A stretch of 64,000 nt of DNA from Alistipes sp. (GTDB lineage Bacteria; Bacteroidota; Bacteroidia; Bacteroidales; Rikenellaceae): contig JAGAOZ010000014.1 in NCBI GenBank assembly GCA_017623505.1, forward strand, positions 62,001 through 126,000. The letters run 5' to 3'. Under the pieces are notes generated by a model that worked only from the letters and a program-made list of their open reading frames with translations, did no database searches and was not told the DNA's origin. Below are positions 45,929 to 54,947 of this stretch, piece by piece (positions within the stretch are counted from its first letter, which is position 1; each line of letters starts with the position of its first letter). The position numbers and the translations under genes are program-made.

Positions 45929-47479
45929 TTATGCTTCAAACATAGGCTTCAACACTCCGAAGAACAGGCAAGCAATGATACATGTTACGATGATATTGAA
46001 TGCTTGTGCTACAAGGAATGACCAAAGCAATGAACGGTTCTCCTTAGAGATAATATCCTTAAGGCGGGTATCCAAACCGATACAAACGAATGCCAATGAG
46101 AAGAAGATACCAGAGAACATCTTGGCAATATCCTTCGAAGAGTTCTTATTACGCTCCTCCTTCTTCTTTTTAGGCTTGGCTGCTGCCTCATCCTTCTCAG
46201 GATTCTGAGCTGTCTGCTCCGCCAAAACAACGGGGGCCTCAACCTTTGCTATACCCTCCTGAAGCACAACATCCTCTGCAACACCAACCTCTTGAGCCGC
46301 AGCATCTGCCGGAATAATTGTCTTAGTTGCATCCTTAGCGGCCTTAGTCTCGGCGCTTAGCTCAGGAGCTGCATCAGCAGTAACAACCTGCTCGGTCTTA
46401 GGCTCTTCCTTAAGCGTACCCTTCTTCAAAAGGCCGTTGGCTGCCAAAACAGAGAACAATGCCGAAGCCAAAACAAAGCCCAACACAAACTTAGGGAACT
46501 TCTCCCACACAATACCCAATGATGGACGCTGCATCTTACCAGACTCGCTACGTGCCGAGAGATAGAGGGCGATGAAGAATGCTACAACACCGATAAGGAT
46601 ATTCTGCACACCCTTAACAACCATAGCAACCTCGTTAGCCTCGTCGCTGAAAATAGAACTTGATGCACCTACACCCGATGTGGTATCGACCGTTCCGCCA
46701 ATCCACGCTCCGGCAACCTGATTGATAGTATCCTGGTTATCGAAGAACAAAGGCAGAATCATACTTGCCAACCAAGGCATCAAATAAATCATTGGAACAA
46801 CGATGATAAGCACCAATGATACGATATAGGAAAGTTTCTTATCGTCGCAATTTGCTACGCGTGAGGCTGTGATACAAGCCGACACACCACAAATCGACAG
46901 ACCACTCGACATAACCATAGCTGAACGCTCATCCACACCCATCTTGCGTGAGATAAAGTATGCAAAGAACCAAACTATGCTCACAACCAAGATAGCCTGA
47001 ATCAGACCAAAGGCTCCGGACTTCATTACCTCGTTGAAGAGAACCGTAGCACCCAAGCAGACAACGCCAATCTTGATGAAGAACTCACCCTGAATAGCAG
47101 GCTTCATCCACTCCGGAATATGGAAGAGGTTACGGATGATAAGACCGAAAATAACTGAGAAGAATACAGCCTCAAAACCGAACTCCTTAATGATGCCTAT
47201 CTTTGCTACAACCTGCGCCAACATCGAGACAGCAAAGACAAAAATCAGCGACCACAACATTCCCTTAGTTGGGCGGCGCATCATCCAGCTACCCAAATAG
47301 AGTGCAACAAGCACGATAAGGAACAGAATCAAAATATCGTGCCACGCAGCCTCGCCAACGAAGGTCGAAGGAACGCTCGGCACAGAATGTGGAACAAAAA
47401 TCGCCAACAGCAAAAGAGGAATACTCAACCACACGGTTACCCAATCCTCCACACGTAGTTTCTCTAAAAATTGCTTCAT
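45929..47479 (-). CDS. YeiH-family putative anion (sulfate) exporter with large acidic/Ala insert
   Basis: 516 residues. The family core has about ten helices with GVSACITASRVANCDD and GAWIGGTVDTTSGVGASS, the best conserved YeiH segments, and it ends with FVCIGLDTRLKDI and a last helix pair. An insert of about 95 residues (352-448), rich in Ala, Glu, Lys and Val and ending in KPKKKKEERNK, splits the last part of the transporter. It is predicted to be a cytoplasmic or periplasmic loop. Usual family members are about 330-350 residues, so much of the extra length is this insert plus an N-terminal extension. It is encoded 37 bases after a porin gene. Confidence 0.82.
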   Translation of the reverse strand: MKQFLEKLRVEDWVTVWLSIPLLLLAIFVPHSVPSVPSTFVGEAAWHDILILFLIVLVALYLGSWMMRRPTKGMLWSLIFVFAVSMLAQVVAKIGIIKEFGFEAVFFSVIFGLIIRNLFHIPEWMKPAIQGEFFIKIGVVCLGATVLFNEVMKSGAFGLIQAILVVSIVWFFAYFISRKMGVDERSAMVMSSGLSICGVSACITASRVANCDDKKLSYIVSLVLIIVVPMIYLMPWLASMILPLFFDNQDTINQVAGAWIGGTVDTTSGVGASSSIFSDEANEVAMVVKGVQNILIGVVAFFIALYLSARSESGKMQRPSLGIVWEKFPKFVLGFVLASALFSVLAANGLLKKGTLKEEPKTEQVVTADAAPELSAETKAAKDATKTIIPADAAAQEVGVAEDVVLQEGIAKVEAPVVLAEQTAQNPEKDEAAAKPKKKKEERNKNSSKDIAKMFSGIFFSLAFVCIGLDTRLKDIISKENRSLLWSFLVAQAFNIIVTCIIACLFFGVLKPMFEA

Positions 47480-47516
47480 ATTGTTTTGTGTATTTGTTTT
47501 CTACTCTGACTTGGCA

Positions 47517-48560
47517 TTAGAACATCACCGCAGTCTGCAACTGGAAAGCATTGCGCTCCTGGTCAAAGAGCATATTCTCATACATATAGTTCACTTGCAG
47601 GCGCAAATGCTTGATAGGCTGCCACAACAGACCTACGGTATAGGTCTCCTGGCTCGACTCTGAACGGGCGTCGGTATCCCAAGTAAAGGTGTCGTAACGA
47701 GCTGCCACCATAAAGTTCTTACAGAAGCGGTAGCCACCCATAACATACCAGCCGTCGCTGGTCTGAGCATCGGTTGTACCTCCGATATACTCTGCACGTG
47801 CCAACCAAGCATCCTTATCGTAGCATACGCCTACGCCCCAACGCTCACGCTTGATGAAATCCTCGCCATATTCGCCCCACATATAAGAGCCGCTGATAAG
47901 CAGACCACTCAAAGGACGGACTGTAAGACGTGCAACAACATCTTTCGACTTGTTGTTGTCCTTAACATTCAAACCTGCTCCGTTGAAAACACCCAAATCG
48001 TAGCCGATAACGCCATCCAAGAACGAACCGTAGAGCTTAGCTCCCAAATCACGGCCCAGAGCCTTAAGCACGTCGTCGCCAAGGTGCTCGTTATAGCCTA
48101 CAAGGTAGGTCAAAGCCATAGGATAGTCGATAAGCTCCAACTTCGTAGGACCATAGTCGGTATTCTCGATAGAGAAAGGCAACTTAAACTGTCCGGCGCG
48201 GAGGTTGAGCTGCTTGAAAGGCTTGTAAGAGAAGTAAGCATCCAAGAGCTTGAACGATGTGAGCTCGGCCTGGAGCTTATAATCTACCTTCTCAGAGACT
48301 TTACCGTCAAGGCTCAGACGAACACGACGCAACTGGAATGTAGACTCCCCAGAGTCGCCATCCTTATATTCGTAGCGAATCTGTGCATAGCCCGAAATCT
48401 TAGGCAGAGCATTGACAATCTTATCCCATGTTGTACCCTTCTCCTTCAGTGATGCAACCTCTTGTTCGAGTGAGGCAATCTTCGCCTCCTGCTCCTCTAC
48501 GCTCTGCGCAGATGCTGCAAAGCAAGAAAAAAGCAATGCAAAAAGTAAAATCTTCTTCAT
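47517..48560 (-). CDS. OprP-like outer-membrane porin with N-terminal coiled coil
   Basis: 347 residues with a signal peptide ending ASAQ. A short coiled coil follows (VEEQEAKIASLEQEVASLKEKG, about 21-42), as in porins that trimerise or touch peptidoglycan. The barrel contains YAQIRYEYKDGDSG, FQLRRVRLSLDGKV and LNLRAGQFKLPFS, and ends FQLQTAVMF with terminal Phe. It matches the porin O/P family. It is the first gene of a two-gene unit with the YeiH-like exporter, so an anion path across both membranes is suggested. Confidence 0.85.
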   Translation of the reverse strand: MKKILLFALLFSCFAASAQSVEEQEAKIASLEQEVASLKEKGTTWDKIVNALPKISGYAQIRYEYKDGDSGESTFQLRRVRLSLDGKVSEKVDYKLQAELTSFKLLDAYFSYKPFKQLNLRAGQFKLPFSIENTDYGPTKLELIDYPMALTYLVGYNEHLGDDVLKALGRDLGAKLYGSFLDGVIGYDLGVFNGAGLNVKDNNKSKDVVARLTVRPLSGLLISGSYMWGEYGEDFIKRERWGVGVCYDKDAWLARAEYIGGTTDAQTSDGWYVMGGYRFCKNFMVAARYDTFTWDTDARSESSQETYTVGLLWQPIKHLRLQVNYMYENMLFDQERNAFQLQTAVMF

Positions 48561-48619
48561 AAACTATTGATTATTGGACCAAACAGCTACAAATATCGTC
48601 ACTTTTTCTTAAATTGTCG

Positions 48620-48635
48620 TAGGTATTTATACCTA
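48620..48635. promoter_or_regulatory. 16-bp palindrome between divergent porin and galE genes
   Basis: TAGGTATTTATACCTA is a perfect inverted repeat of seven bases with a two-base centre, 60 bases upstream of the porin ATG. Such a spacing suits a dimeric repressor or activator. It has no T tract, so a terminator is unlikely. Confidence 0.4.
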
Positions 48636-48717
48636 TTGGGAAGAGGCTCTGCGACAGCACATTGGGCAAAAACGCTGCTTTGTGGAGCTCGGGATTGTCG
48701 ATTTGTTGGCTTGAGGC

Positions 48718-48747
48718 TTTGGTTTTCGACGAGATTTAGTATCTTTG
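48718..48747 (+). promoter_or_regulatory. Promoter for galE
   Basis: TTTG at 48718-48721 and TATCTTTG at 48740-48747 with an 18-base spacer. The ATG is 22 bases downstream. Confidence 0.65.
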
Positions 48748-48769
48748 CAGAAAATTACTATTCAGCAAG

Positions 48770-49795
48770 ATGAAACAGATGGTTTTGGTTTCGGGCGGTG
48801 CGGGATATATCGGTTCGCACACAGCCGTAGAGCTTATCGAGGCGGGCTACGACGTGGTCGTTGCCGACAACCTCTCGAACTCCGATATGAGTGGAGTGGA
48901 GGGAGTAAGGAAAATTACAGGTGTAGATGTGCCTTTTGTGCAGGTGGATTGCTGCGACAAGGAGGCTCTGCGTCGCCTGTTTGAGCAGTATGAGTTCGGC
49001 TCAGTGATTCATTTTGCAGCATTCAAGGCGGTCGGCGAGTCGGTGGCAGACCCAATGAAATACTACCGCAACAACCTGCTCTCGATGATGAACATCGTGG
49101 ATTTGATGCGTGAGTTTGGTCGCGAGAATATCGTCTTCTCCTCGTCGGCAACAGTCTATGGCGAGGCCGACGAATTGCCCGTAACGGAGCAAACACCTCG
49201 TAAGCCTGCAACATCGGCATACGGTAACACCAAGCAGATGTGTGAGGATATTTTGCGTGATGCTGTGACAGCCTACGAGGGGCTGAAGGGTATCGCATTG
49301 CGTTACTTCAACCCTATCGGAGCACACCCATCGGCACTCATCGGCGAGTTGCCTCGTGGCGTGCCACAGAACTTGGTGCCTTTCATCACACAGACGGCTG
49401 CCGGCGTGCGCGAGTGTTTGAGCGTATTCGGTAACGACTACCCTACACCCGACGGCTCGTGCTTGCGCGACTATATCGACGTGGTGGACTTGGCGAAGGC
49501 TCACGTGGTGGCTATCAGCCGCATGGTCGAGAATAAGAACAAGGCTAAGTATGAGATATTTAACGTCGGAACAGGTAACGGCGTATCGGTGCTGGAGCTT
49601 GTGGAGCGTTTCGAGAAGGTAAACTCACTGAAACTCAACTACAAGATTGCACCTCGCCGTGCAGGTGACGTGGTGGCTATATGGGCCGACACATCGCTGG
49701 CAAACGAGGAACTGGGCTGGCGTGCAGAGCGCGACTTAGACGACACATTGCGCAGTGCGTGGGCGTGGGAGAAAAATATCAGAGGGATAAAATAA
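48770..49795 (+). CDS. galE: UDP-glucose 4-epimerase
   Basis: 341 residues, the standard GalE length. The Rossmann NAD site is GGAGYIGSH (9-17). The catalytic triad is in SSSATVYG (Ser) and SAYGNTKQM (Tyr-x3-Lys). RYFNPIGAHPS and the LRDYIDVVDLAKAH segment are GalE hallmarks. It interconverts UDP-glucose and UDP-galactose for surface glycans and galactose use. The first plausible ATG is close to the promoter. A porin-like gene follows by 57 bases. Confidence 0.97.
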   Translation: MKQMVLVSGGAGYIGSHTAVELIEAGYDVVVADNLSNSDMSGVEGVRKITGVDVPFVQVDCCDKEALRRLFEQYEFGSVIHFAAFKAVGESVADPMKYYRNNLLSMMNIVDLMREFGRENIVFSSSATVYGEADELPVTEQTPRKPATSAYGNTKQMCEDILRDAVTAYEGLKGIALRYFNPIGAHPSALIGELPRGVPQNLVPFITQTAAGVRECLSVFGNDYPTPDGSCLRDYIDVVDLAKAHVVAISRMVENKNKAKYEIFNVGTGNGVSVLELVERFEKVNSLKLNYKIAPRRAGDVVAIWADTSLANEELGWRAERDLDDTLRSAWAWEKNIRGIK

Positions 49796-49852
49796 TCGCA
49801 AGGTTTATCCGTTTGACAAGGTAGAGAATAACACACAGTAAATAGAGTTGGA

Positions 49853-50518
49853 ATGAAAAAACTGTTACTTATATTGATAACACTCTCTTTCGTGGGAGCA
49901 GGCATAGCTGAGGCACAACATTTTGTACCTCGCTATAAGCGTAAGAAGATGGAGAAGGACTACACCCTCGATAAGCCGGAGAACCGTCTGACGGTGTCGT
50001 TTGGTGGAACGATGAACTTCATGCTCGGCATGCACAGCCATATCAACTACAAGGATTATGGTCAGGTGACAAACTACGAGCAGAAGCCCGACTTGATGGG
50101 TGGTAGCGTGCTGCTCGGCGTGGGATACAAGGTAACGCCTAACTTCACAGCCGGATTGGAGGGTGGTTTGCTCTTCCAGGGCAATGGCAACGCAATACCG
50201 CTCTACGGCTCGTTCAAGTATTATTTTGGCGAGCAGGTACGCCGTAAGCCGATGCGTTGGTTTACATATCTGAACATCGGTCCTCAGTTCTACACCGACG
50301 AGGAGTCGAAGGGGGTAGGTGCAACAGCAGGATTGGGTGGCGGTATGCGACTGTGCATCGCCGAGTCACTGCGCTGTGACCTCTATGTCGGTTATTTGGG
50401 TAATATGCGTCGCCCTGAGCCAAGCCAGATGGGTGCGCACGATGTTCCGGCAGGAAATATCAACTTCAAGCAATACTCGCACGGAGTGGTGCTGGGATTG
50501 AATATCTATCTTTGGTAG
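49853..50518 (+). CDS. Small outer-membrane beta-barrel protein, unknown function
   Basis: 221 residues with a signal peptide ending AEAQ (22). A basic stretch (RYKRKKMEKD) precedes an eight-strand-type barrel of alternating hydrophobic strands: LTVSFGGTMNFMLG, LLGVGYKVTPNFTAGLEGG, FTYLNIGPQFY, MRLCIAESLRCDLYVGY. It ends VVLGLNIYLW with terminal Trp. The pattern is that of small Bacteroidetes OMPs without an assigned role. It is probably cotranscribed with galE. Confidence 0.75.
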   Translation: MKKLLLILITLSFVGAGIAEAQHFVPRYKRKKMEKDYTLDKPENRLTVSFGGTMNFMLGMHSHINYKDYGQVTNYEQKPDLMGGSVLLGVGYKVTPNFTAGLEGGLLFQGNGNAIPLYGSFKYYFGEQVRRKPMRWFTYLNIGPQFYTDEESKGVGATAGLGGGMRLCIAESLRCDLYVGYLGNMRRPEPSQMGAHDVPAGNINFKQYSHGVVLGLNIYLW

Positions 50519-50633
50519 AAATAGAAATTCAAATTTGCGGGTTTTCGGCTCTCTCGTCAATTTTGGGTATCAGCGTGGTTGAGTATCAGCTCGGTAGGCA
50601 GATGCTATTTCTCGCAATGACGATGTATATAAT

Positions 50634-50664
50634 TTTGAATTTTAAAATATAAGGTGTATATTTG
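50634..50664 (+). promoter_or_regulatory. Strong promoter for rplY-pth
   Basis: TTTG (50634-50637), 19-base spacer, TATATTTG (50657-50664): both elements match. The leader of about 85 bases can form a small hairpin, ACACGCC (50688-50694) with GGTGTGT (50707-50713), whose role is unknown. Confidence 0.78.
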
Positions 50665-50756
50665 CACCCGCAATCAGGCATAATGGGACACGCCGTTAGT
50701 GTTTTTGGTGTGTTGAGTAATGCCGTAGGTAATAACAATTTAATACTTTTTTTACA

Positions 50757-51332
50757 ATGAAAACACTTCAGTTGAACGCTGTAAAGCGTGCCGAGTATGG
50801 CAAAAAGGCAGCTAAGGCTTGCCGTCGCGAGGGTATGGTTCCTTGCGTTATCTATGGTGGTGGTGAGGAGGTAGCATTCACAGTAAATGCTAAGGATTTG
50901 AAGCCTCTTATCTATTCACCTAACTCATACGTTGTTGAGCTTAATATCGACGGTAAGGTTGAGAAGGCTGTAATGCGTGAGGTGCAGTTCCACCCAGTAC
51001 GTGAGCAGATTCTTCACATCGACTTCTACCGTATTCAGGAGGGTAAGCCTGTTGCAATCGCTATCCCTGTACGCCTCACAGGTAACGCTGAGGGTGTGAA
51101 GGTCGGCGGTAAGTTGGCTCTCTCTGCTCGTAAGTTGGTTGTTAAGGCTCTTGAGGAGCACTTGCCAGATGAGTTGGTTATCGACGTAACTCCTTTGAAG
51201 GTTGGTCAGACTATCTTCGTTGGTGACTTGCAGTTCGAGAACCTTACTTTCGTAACTCCTGCAACTACCGCAGTATGTGCTGTACGTGTAACTCGTGCTT
51301 CACGTGGTGCTGCAGCTGCTGCGCAGAAGTAA
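50757..51332 (+). CDS. rplY: 50S ribosomal protein L25, general stress protein Ctc type
   Basis: 191 residues: an N-terminal 5S rRNA-binding L25 domain (about 1-92) and a C-terminal TL5/Ctc beta domain (about 95-185), with an Ala-rich end. The N-terminus MKTLQLNAVKRAEYGKKAAKACRREGMVPCVIYGGG is diagnostic. It binds 5S rRNA in the large subunit. It has a strong promoter and highly biased codons. pth follows by 15 bases, the usual rplY-pth arrangement. Confidence 0.97.
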   Translation: MKTLQLNAVKRAEYGKKAAKACRREGMVPCVIYGGGEEVAFTVNAKDLKPLIYSPNSYVVELNIDGKVEKAVMREVQFHPVREQILHIDFYRIQEGKPVAIAIPVRLTGNAEGVKVGGKLALSARKLVVKALEEHLPDELVIDVTPLKVGQTIFVGDLQFENLTFVTPATTAVCAVRVTRASRGAAAAAQK

Positions 51333-51347
51333 TAACCCTCTGCGAGA

Positions 51348-51911
51348 ATGAAATATCTTGTTGTTGGTTTGGGAAACATCGGTGCGGAGTACGCATCAAC
51401 CCGTCACAACATAGGATTCAAAGTGTTGGATGCCTTGGCTGAGGCATCCAACGCTTCGTTTTTAGCCGGCAGATACGGCTCTACAACGACAATACGACAC
51501 AAGGGACGTCAGATAATTCTGCTCAAGCCTTCGACTTACATGAACCTGTCGGGCAAGGCGGTACGCTACTGGATGGAGCAGGAGAAGATTCCTATCGAGA
51601 AGGTGCTTATCATATCGGACGATATAGCTCTGCCATTCGGTCAGCTACGTATGCGCAAAAAGGGCTCGGACGGCGGACACAACGGATTGAAGAACATCAC
51701 AGAGCTGCTTGGTCGCGAGGATTATGCCCGCATGCGATTCGGTATTGGCGGCGACTTCCCCAAAGGTCATCAAGTAGATTACGTCTTAGGCGAGTGGTCC
51801 GCAGAGGAGCTGGCGGCGATGGATGAACGACTGAAGGTCTTTGGTCAAGCGATACTATCCTTCGTGATGGTGGGGGCAGATATGACGATGAATACCTTTA
51901 ACAAGAAATAG
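51348..51911 (+). CDS. pth: Peptidyl-tRNA hydrolase
   Basis: 187 residues. It starts [24 protein letters not shown] with the catalytic His20. [13 protein letters not shown] and [29 protein letters not shown] carry the conserved Asn, Asp and substrate-binding residues. [13 protein letters not shown] completes the family pattern. It recycles peptidyl-tRNA that drops off ribosomes. It shares a transcript with rplY and is followed by a clear terminator. Confidence 0.98.
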   Translation: MKYLVVGLGNIGAEYASTRHNIGFKVLDALAEASNASFLAGRYGSTTTIRHKGRQIILLKPSTYMNLSGKAVRYWMEQEKIPIEKVLIISDDIALPFGQLRMRKKGSDGGHNGLKNITELLGREDYARMRFGIGGDFPKGHQVDYVLGEWSAEELAAMDERLKVFGQAILSFVMVGADMTMNTFNKK

Positions 51912-51913
51912 AG

Positions 51914-51938
51914 AAGAGCCTAACAAGGCTCTTTTTTA
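51914..51938. terminator. Terminator between converging pth and MATE genes
   Basis: Arms AAGAGCC (51914-51920) and GGCTCTT (51927-51933) with a six-base loop; TTTTTT follows on the plus strand. Confidence 0.85.
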
Positions 51939-53324
51939 TTATATATGGCGTTCGGCTGAGGGGCTCTTGCGCAACTTGCGCAACTGATAGATAAGAAGCA
52001 CCAAAGCCAACATAGCCGCTAAAGTGTCGGCGATTGGGATAGCATACCACACACCATCCTGGCCCCAAAGTGGTGGAAGCAGAACAAGCAGTGGCAGAAT
52101 AAAGAGCATCTGACGCGTCATAGAGAGTAAGATAGCGCGCTTGGCTTTACCGATATACTGGAAGAAGTTACCCACGACTATCGAGAAACCTACAATAGGG
52201 AAGGCTACAAGGATAGCGCGCAGACCGTGTGTCGAGAGGGCAATAAGCTCCGTAGCATCACCCGAACCATCCTCCTTAGCAAACAGACGCACGACATACT
52301 CAGGGAAGAGTTGGCAGATGATAAAGCCCACAACGGTAACAGCCGTAGCCCAGCCGATAGTCATAAACAGCACTCGGCGCACTCTGTCGTAGTTCTTCGC
52401 TCCGTAGTTATAGCCGACAATAGGTTGCATACCATGATTCAGGCCCATAACCACCATCGTAAAAAGAAAAGCGACACGATTCACGATACCATAGGCTCCG
52501 ATAGCTAAATCACCACCGTACACCTGCATCTTGTTATTCACAAAAATAACCACCACGCAGGCACAGCACTGCATCATAAAAGGCGCCATACCGATACTGA
52601 GCGTACCCTTGACAATATCCCAATTGAAGCGGAAAGAGTCGCGACGGAAGGTAAGGAAATTGCTCTTGTCGCTGAAGTGATGTAGCTGCCACGCAAGAGC
52701 CGTCGTCTGCGCAATAACCGTAGCCCACGCCGAGCCGGCGATACCCCACTTAAAGACAAAGATAAACAGAGGACACAGCACCAGATTCAAGGCGACAGAT
52801 AACAGCATAGAATTCATCGCCTTACGCGGGTAGCCTGTAACACGCAGCTGATTATTTAGGCCCAGATAGAGGTGGGTAATAACGTTACCGATAAGTATCA
52901 CGCGCATAAACTCACGCGCATAGACGATACTCTGGTCACTCGCACCAAACAGATAGAGCAAATCGTCCAAATAATAGAGGCCCAGAGCCATAAAGACCAC
53001 GCCCATAACGACGTTGAGCAGAACGACATTGCCCAGAATCTTCTCCGCCGCACGCTTATTGCCCTGCCCCAGACGTATCGACGTAAGAGCCGAAGAGCCG
53101 ACGCCGACCATAGCACCAAAGGCCGCCGAGAGGTTCATAATGGGCATCGTGAGAGCCAAGCCCGAAATAGCCAACGGACCGACACCCTGACCGACAAAGA
53201 TGCTGTCGATAATATTGTATAACGACGCAGAAATCTGTGCGATGATAGCGGGCATCGCATATCGCCACAACAGACTCGACAGTGAGTCGGTACCAAGTGA
53301 AAGGGGTGAATCCTGAACTCTCAT
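51939..53324 (-). CDS. MATE-family multidrug/solute exporter
   Basis: 461 residues, twelve predicted helices. It starts with LLWRYAMPAIIAQISASLYNIIDSIFVGQGVG, the MATE N-terminal signature. The second half repeats it (GLNHGMQPIVGYNYGAKNYDRVRRV). It belongs to the NorM/DinF-like inner-membrane antiporters that export drugs or metabolites using sodium or protons. The substrate is unknown. CAAATTTA at 53333-53340 gives a -7-like TAAATTTG just 8 bases upstream of the ATG, so the message would have almost no leader if that is the promoter. Confidence 0.93.
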   Translation of the reverse strand: MRVQDSPLSLGTDSLSSLLWRYAMPAIIAQISASLYNIIDSIFVGQGVGPLAISGLALTMPIMNLSAAFGAMVGVGSSALTSIRLGQGNKRAAEKILGNVVLLNVVMGVVFMALGLYYLDDLLYLFGASDQSIVYAREFMRVILIGNVITHLYLGLNNQLRVTGYPRKAMNSMLLSVALNLVLCPLFIFVFKWGIAGSAWATVIAQTTALAWQLHHFSDKSNFLTFRRDSFRFNWDIVKGTLSIGMAPFMMQCCACVVVIFVNNKMQVYGGDLAIGAYGIVNRVAFLFTMVVMGLNHGMQPIVGYNYGAKNYDRVRRVLFMTIGWATAVTVVGFIICQLFPEYVVRLFAKEDGSGDATELIALSTHGLRAILVAFPIVGFSIVVGNFFQYIGKAKRAILLSMTRQMLFILPLLVLLPPLWGQDGVWYAIPIADTLAAMLALVLLIYQLRKLRKSPSAERHI

Positions 53325-53431
53325 AGACGCGGCAAATTTACAAAATATATAGCAAAAAGCTTGCGTATTTACCCAATATTTGCAGATATGCCGTTATGGA
53401 AGAGCATATTGAAAAGGTATATACAAAACAA

Positions 53432-53461
53432 AGTCCACCCAACACATCGGTTAGGTGGACT
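53432..53461 (-). terminator. Terminator of the LRR/FGE lipoprotein gene
   Basis: Arms AGTCCACC (53432-53439) and GGTGGACT (53454-53461); on the minus strand TTGTTTTG follows the stem. Confidence 0.8.
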
Positions 53462-53493
53462 ATCGAAATTAAGATATTAAGTTGATACGCTTA

Positions 53494-54882
53494 TTAATCC
53501 TCGGCATCTACAACTAATCGTATAGCTTTTTTATCACATTTAGTAGCGTTCAGCTCTTTATACTCTTTGCCAGTAGTACCAATTAGTTCTCCAGAGACTA
53601 CTCCGGCTACATAACTACTTGGCAAACAGTCTTCAGTGTCACTCGACCAATTGCCGCCATAAGCAGGACCATCTACGTTCCACACATCAACAGGATAATC
53701 ATTACATAACTCTGCATAATTTCCAGACATGTCGTACAAACCTAACTCATTAGCTTGTTTTTGAGCTACTTTATGAGCCTTGCCTTCACTATTTCTATAA
53801 TACCAAGCGACATTATCAATATCATTACTACCACTATATGTATAATGTTTGCTTGCTGCTCCACCCTGAGCTGCATACTGCCACTCCTCCGGAGTTGGAA
53901 GGCGAAAATCAATACCAGTCTCAACTACCAATTCATCTCGAAAATCTCTAAAATCCGCTTTTATTAAAACATCATCATTATTACGGACTAATTTTCCCAA
54001 GTATACTCCCGCAATAGTGACTTCGGCATCAACAGGAATCTCTGTCTGCATTATATAGTATGGAGGCAAATCTCCTTCTACTTTAACCATAGAATATGTT
54101 TCTCCGTCGATGGTGTATGTAATAGAACTAAAATCTCTCTTTACACCTTCATCTTCTATACTAAGAATACATCCTGCATATGGTCGCCAACCTTCTTCAC
54201 TTCTGTATAAATAAACAGACGAGTCAGGAACATAAAATCTTCTTAGTCTGGCATTATTAGAGAAAGAAAAATATGACGTCTCTGGAGGGATAGAGCCCAG
54301 ACAATAAACACGGAACAAACTTGTACACTGAGAAAAAGCATTAGAGCCGATGCTGATTACAGCAGCAGGAATTTTTATTGTCTCCAACTTAGAGCAATTA
54401 TAAAAGGCCTCTCTTCCAATTTTTTCAACCTCCGAAGGAATATTTATTGAGCTCAATTTAGAACAGTTGATGAAAGCCTTATCTTCAATCTCTGTTACTG
54501 TTGATGGTAGTTTTATAGTATACAATCTAGAACAGTCCGCAAAAGCTTCATAACCAACTCTTGTAATAGGAGCATCAAAAACTATTACACCCTGCCCATT
54601 AATATATTCATGTGAAATAACATCTGCATTAAATGCACCGCTAGAAAATCTTAATAATTGATTATCCTCACTGGTGTATACTATGGTACATTTGTTCTTA
54701 TTCTCATTGTTATTATTTTCACCGTTACCGCCGGTATTATTGCCATCTCCTCCATTATTATTGTTATTGCCGCCGTTATTTTCATTTGGATTTTGCGGAG
54801 GATTTTCATCATTTTTTTCGCTACAAGCGACAAAAGCACAACAGAGTAGGGTTGTAAGGGCCAAACAAAAAATCTTTTTCAT
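53494..54882 (-). CDS. Lipoprotein fusing BspA-type leucine-rich repeats to a formylglycine-enzyme-like (SUMF1) domain
   Basis: 462 residues from the ATG at 54882 (MKKIFCLALT), which gives a clean lipobox FVAC (Cys20). An Asn/Gly low-complexity linker spans about 26-60. BspA-type LRR_5 repeats run from about 75 to 215 (YEAFADCSRLYTIKLPSTVTEIEDKAF, and similar units). The C-terminal half from about 255 resembles the FGE-sulfatase/SUMF1 fold: DFRLPTPEEWQYAAQGG, YSGSNDIDNVAWYY, NELGLYDMSGNYAELCNDY, ending AIRLVV. The catalytic Cys pair of true FGE is not evident, so a binding role is likelier than formylglycine formation. The DNA is more AT-rich than its neighbours. Confidence 0.8.
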   Translation of the reverse strand: MKKIFCLALTTLLCCAFVACSEKNDENPPQNPNENNGGNNNNNGGDGNNTGGNGENNNNENKNKCTIVYTSEDNQLLRFSSGAFNADVISHEYINGQGVIVFDAPITRVGYEAFADCSRLYTIKLPSTVTEIEDKAFINCSKLSSINIPSEVEKIGREAFYNCSKLETIKIPAAVISIGSNAFSQCTSLFRVYCLGSIPPETSYFSFSNNARLRRFYVPDSSVYLYRSEEGWRPYAGCILSIEDEGVKRDFSSITYTIDGETYSMVKVEGDLPPYYIMQTEIPVDAEVTIAGVYLGKLVRNNDDVLIKADFRDFRDELVVETGIDFRLPTPEEWQYAAQGGAASKHYTYSGSNDIDNVAWYYRNSEGKAHKVAQKQANELGLYDMSGNYAELCNDYPVDVWNVDGPAYGGNWSSDTEDCLPSSYVAGVVSGELIGTTGKEYKELNATKCDKKAIRLVVDAED

Positions 54883-54947
54883 AGTAAACATGCTTTTTGA
54901 TTGCACTTGGTAAAATTTCTAATAACTAACGAACGTAGCAGTCATCT

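Noticed and set aside
50665-50756. Riboswitch in the rplY leader
   Set aside because: Only one 7-bp hairpin can be drawn and no known riboswitch core is visible; an ordinary leader explains it.
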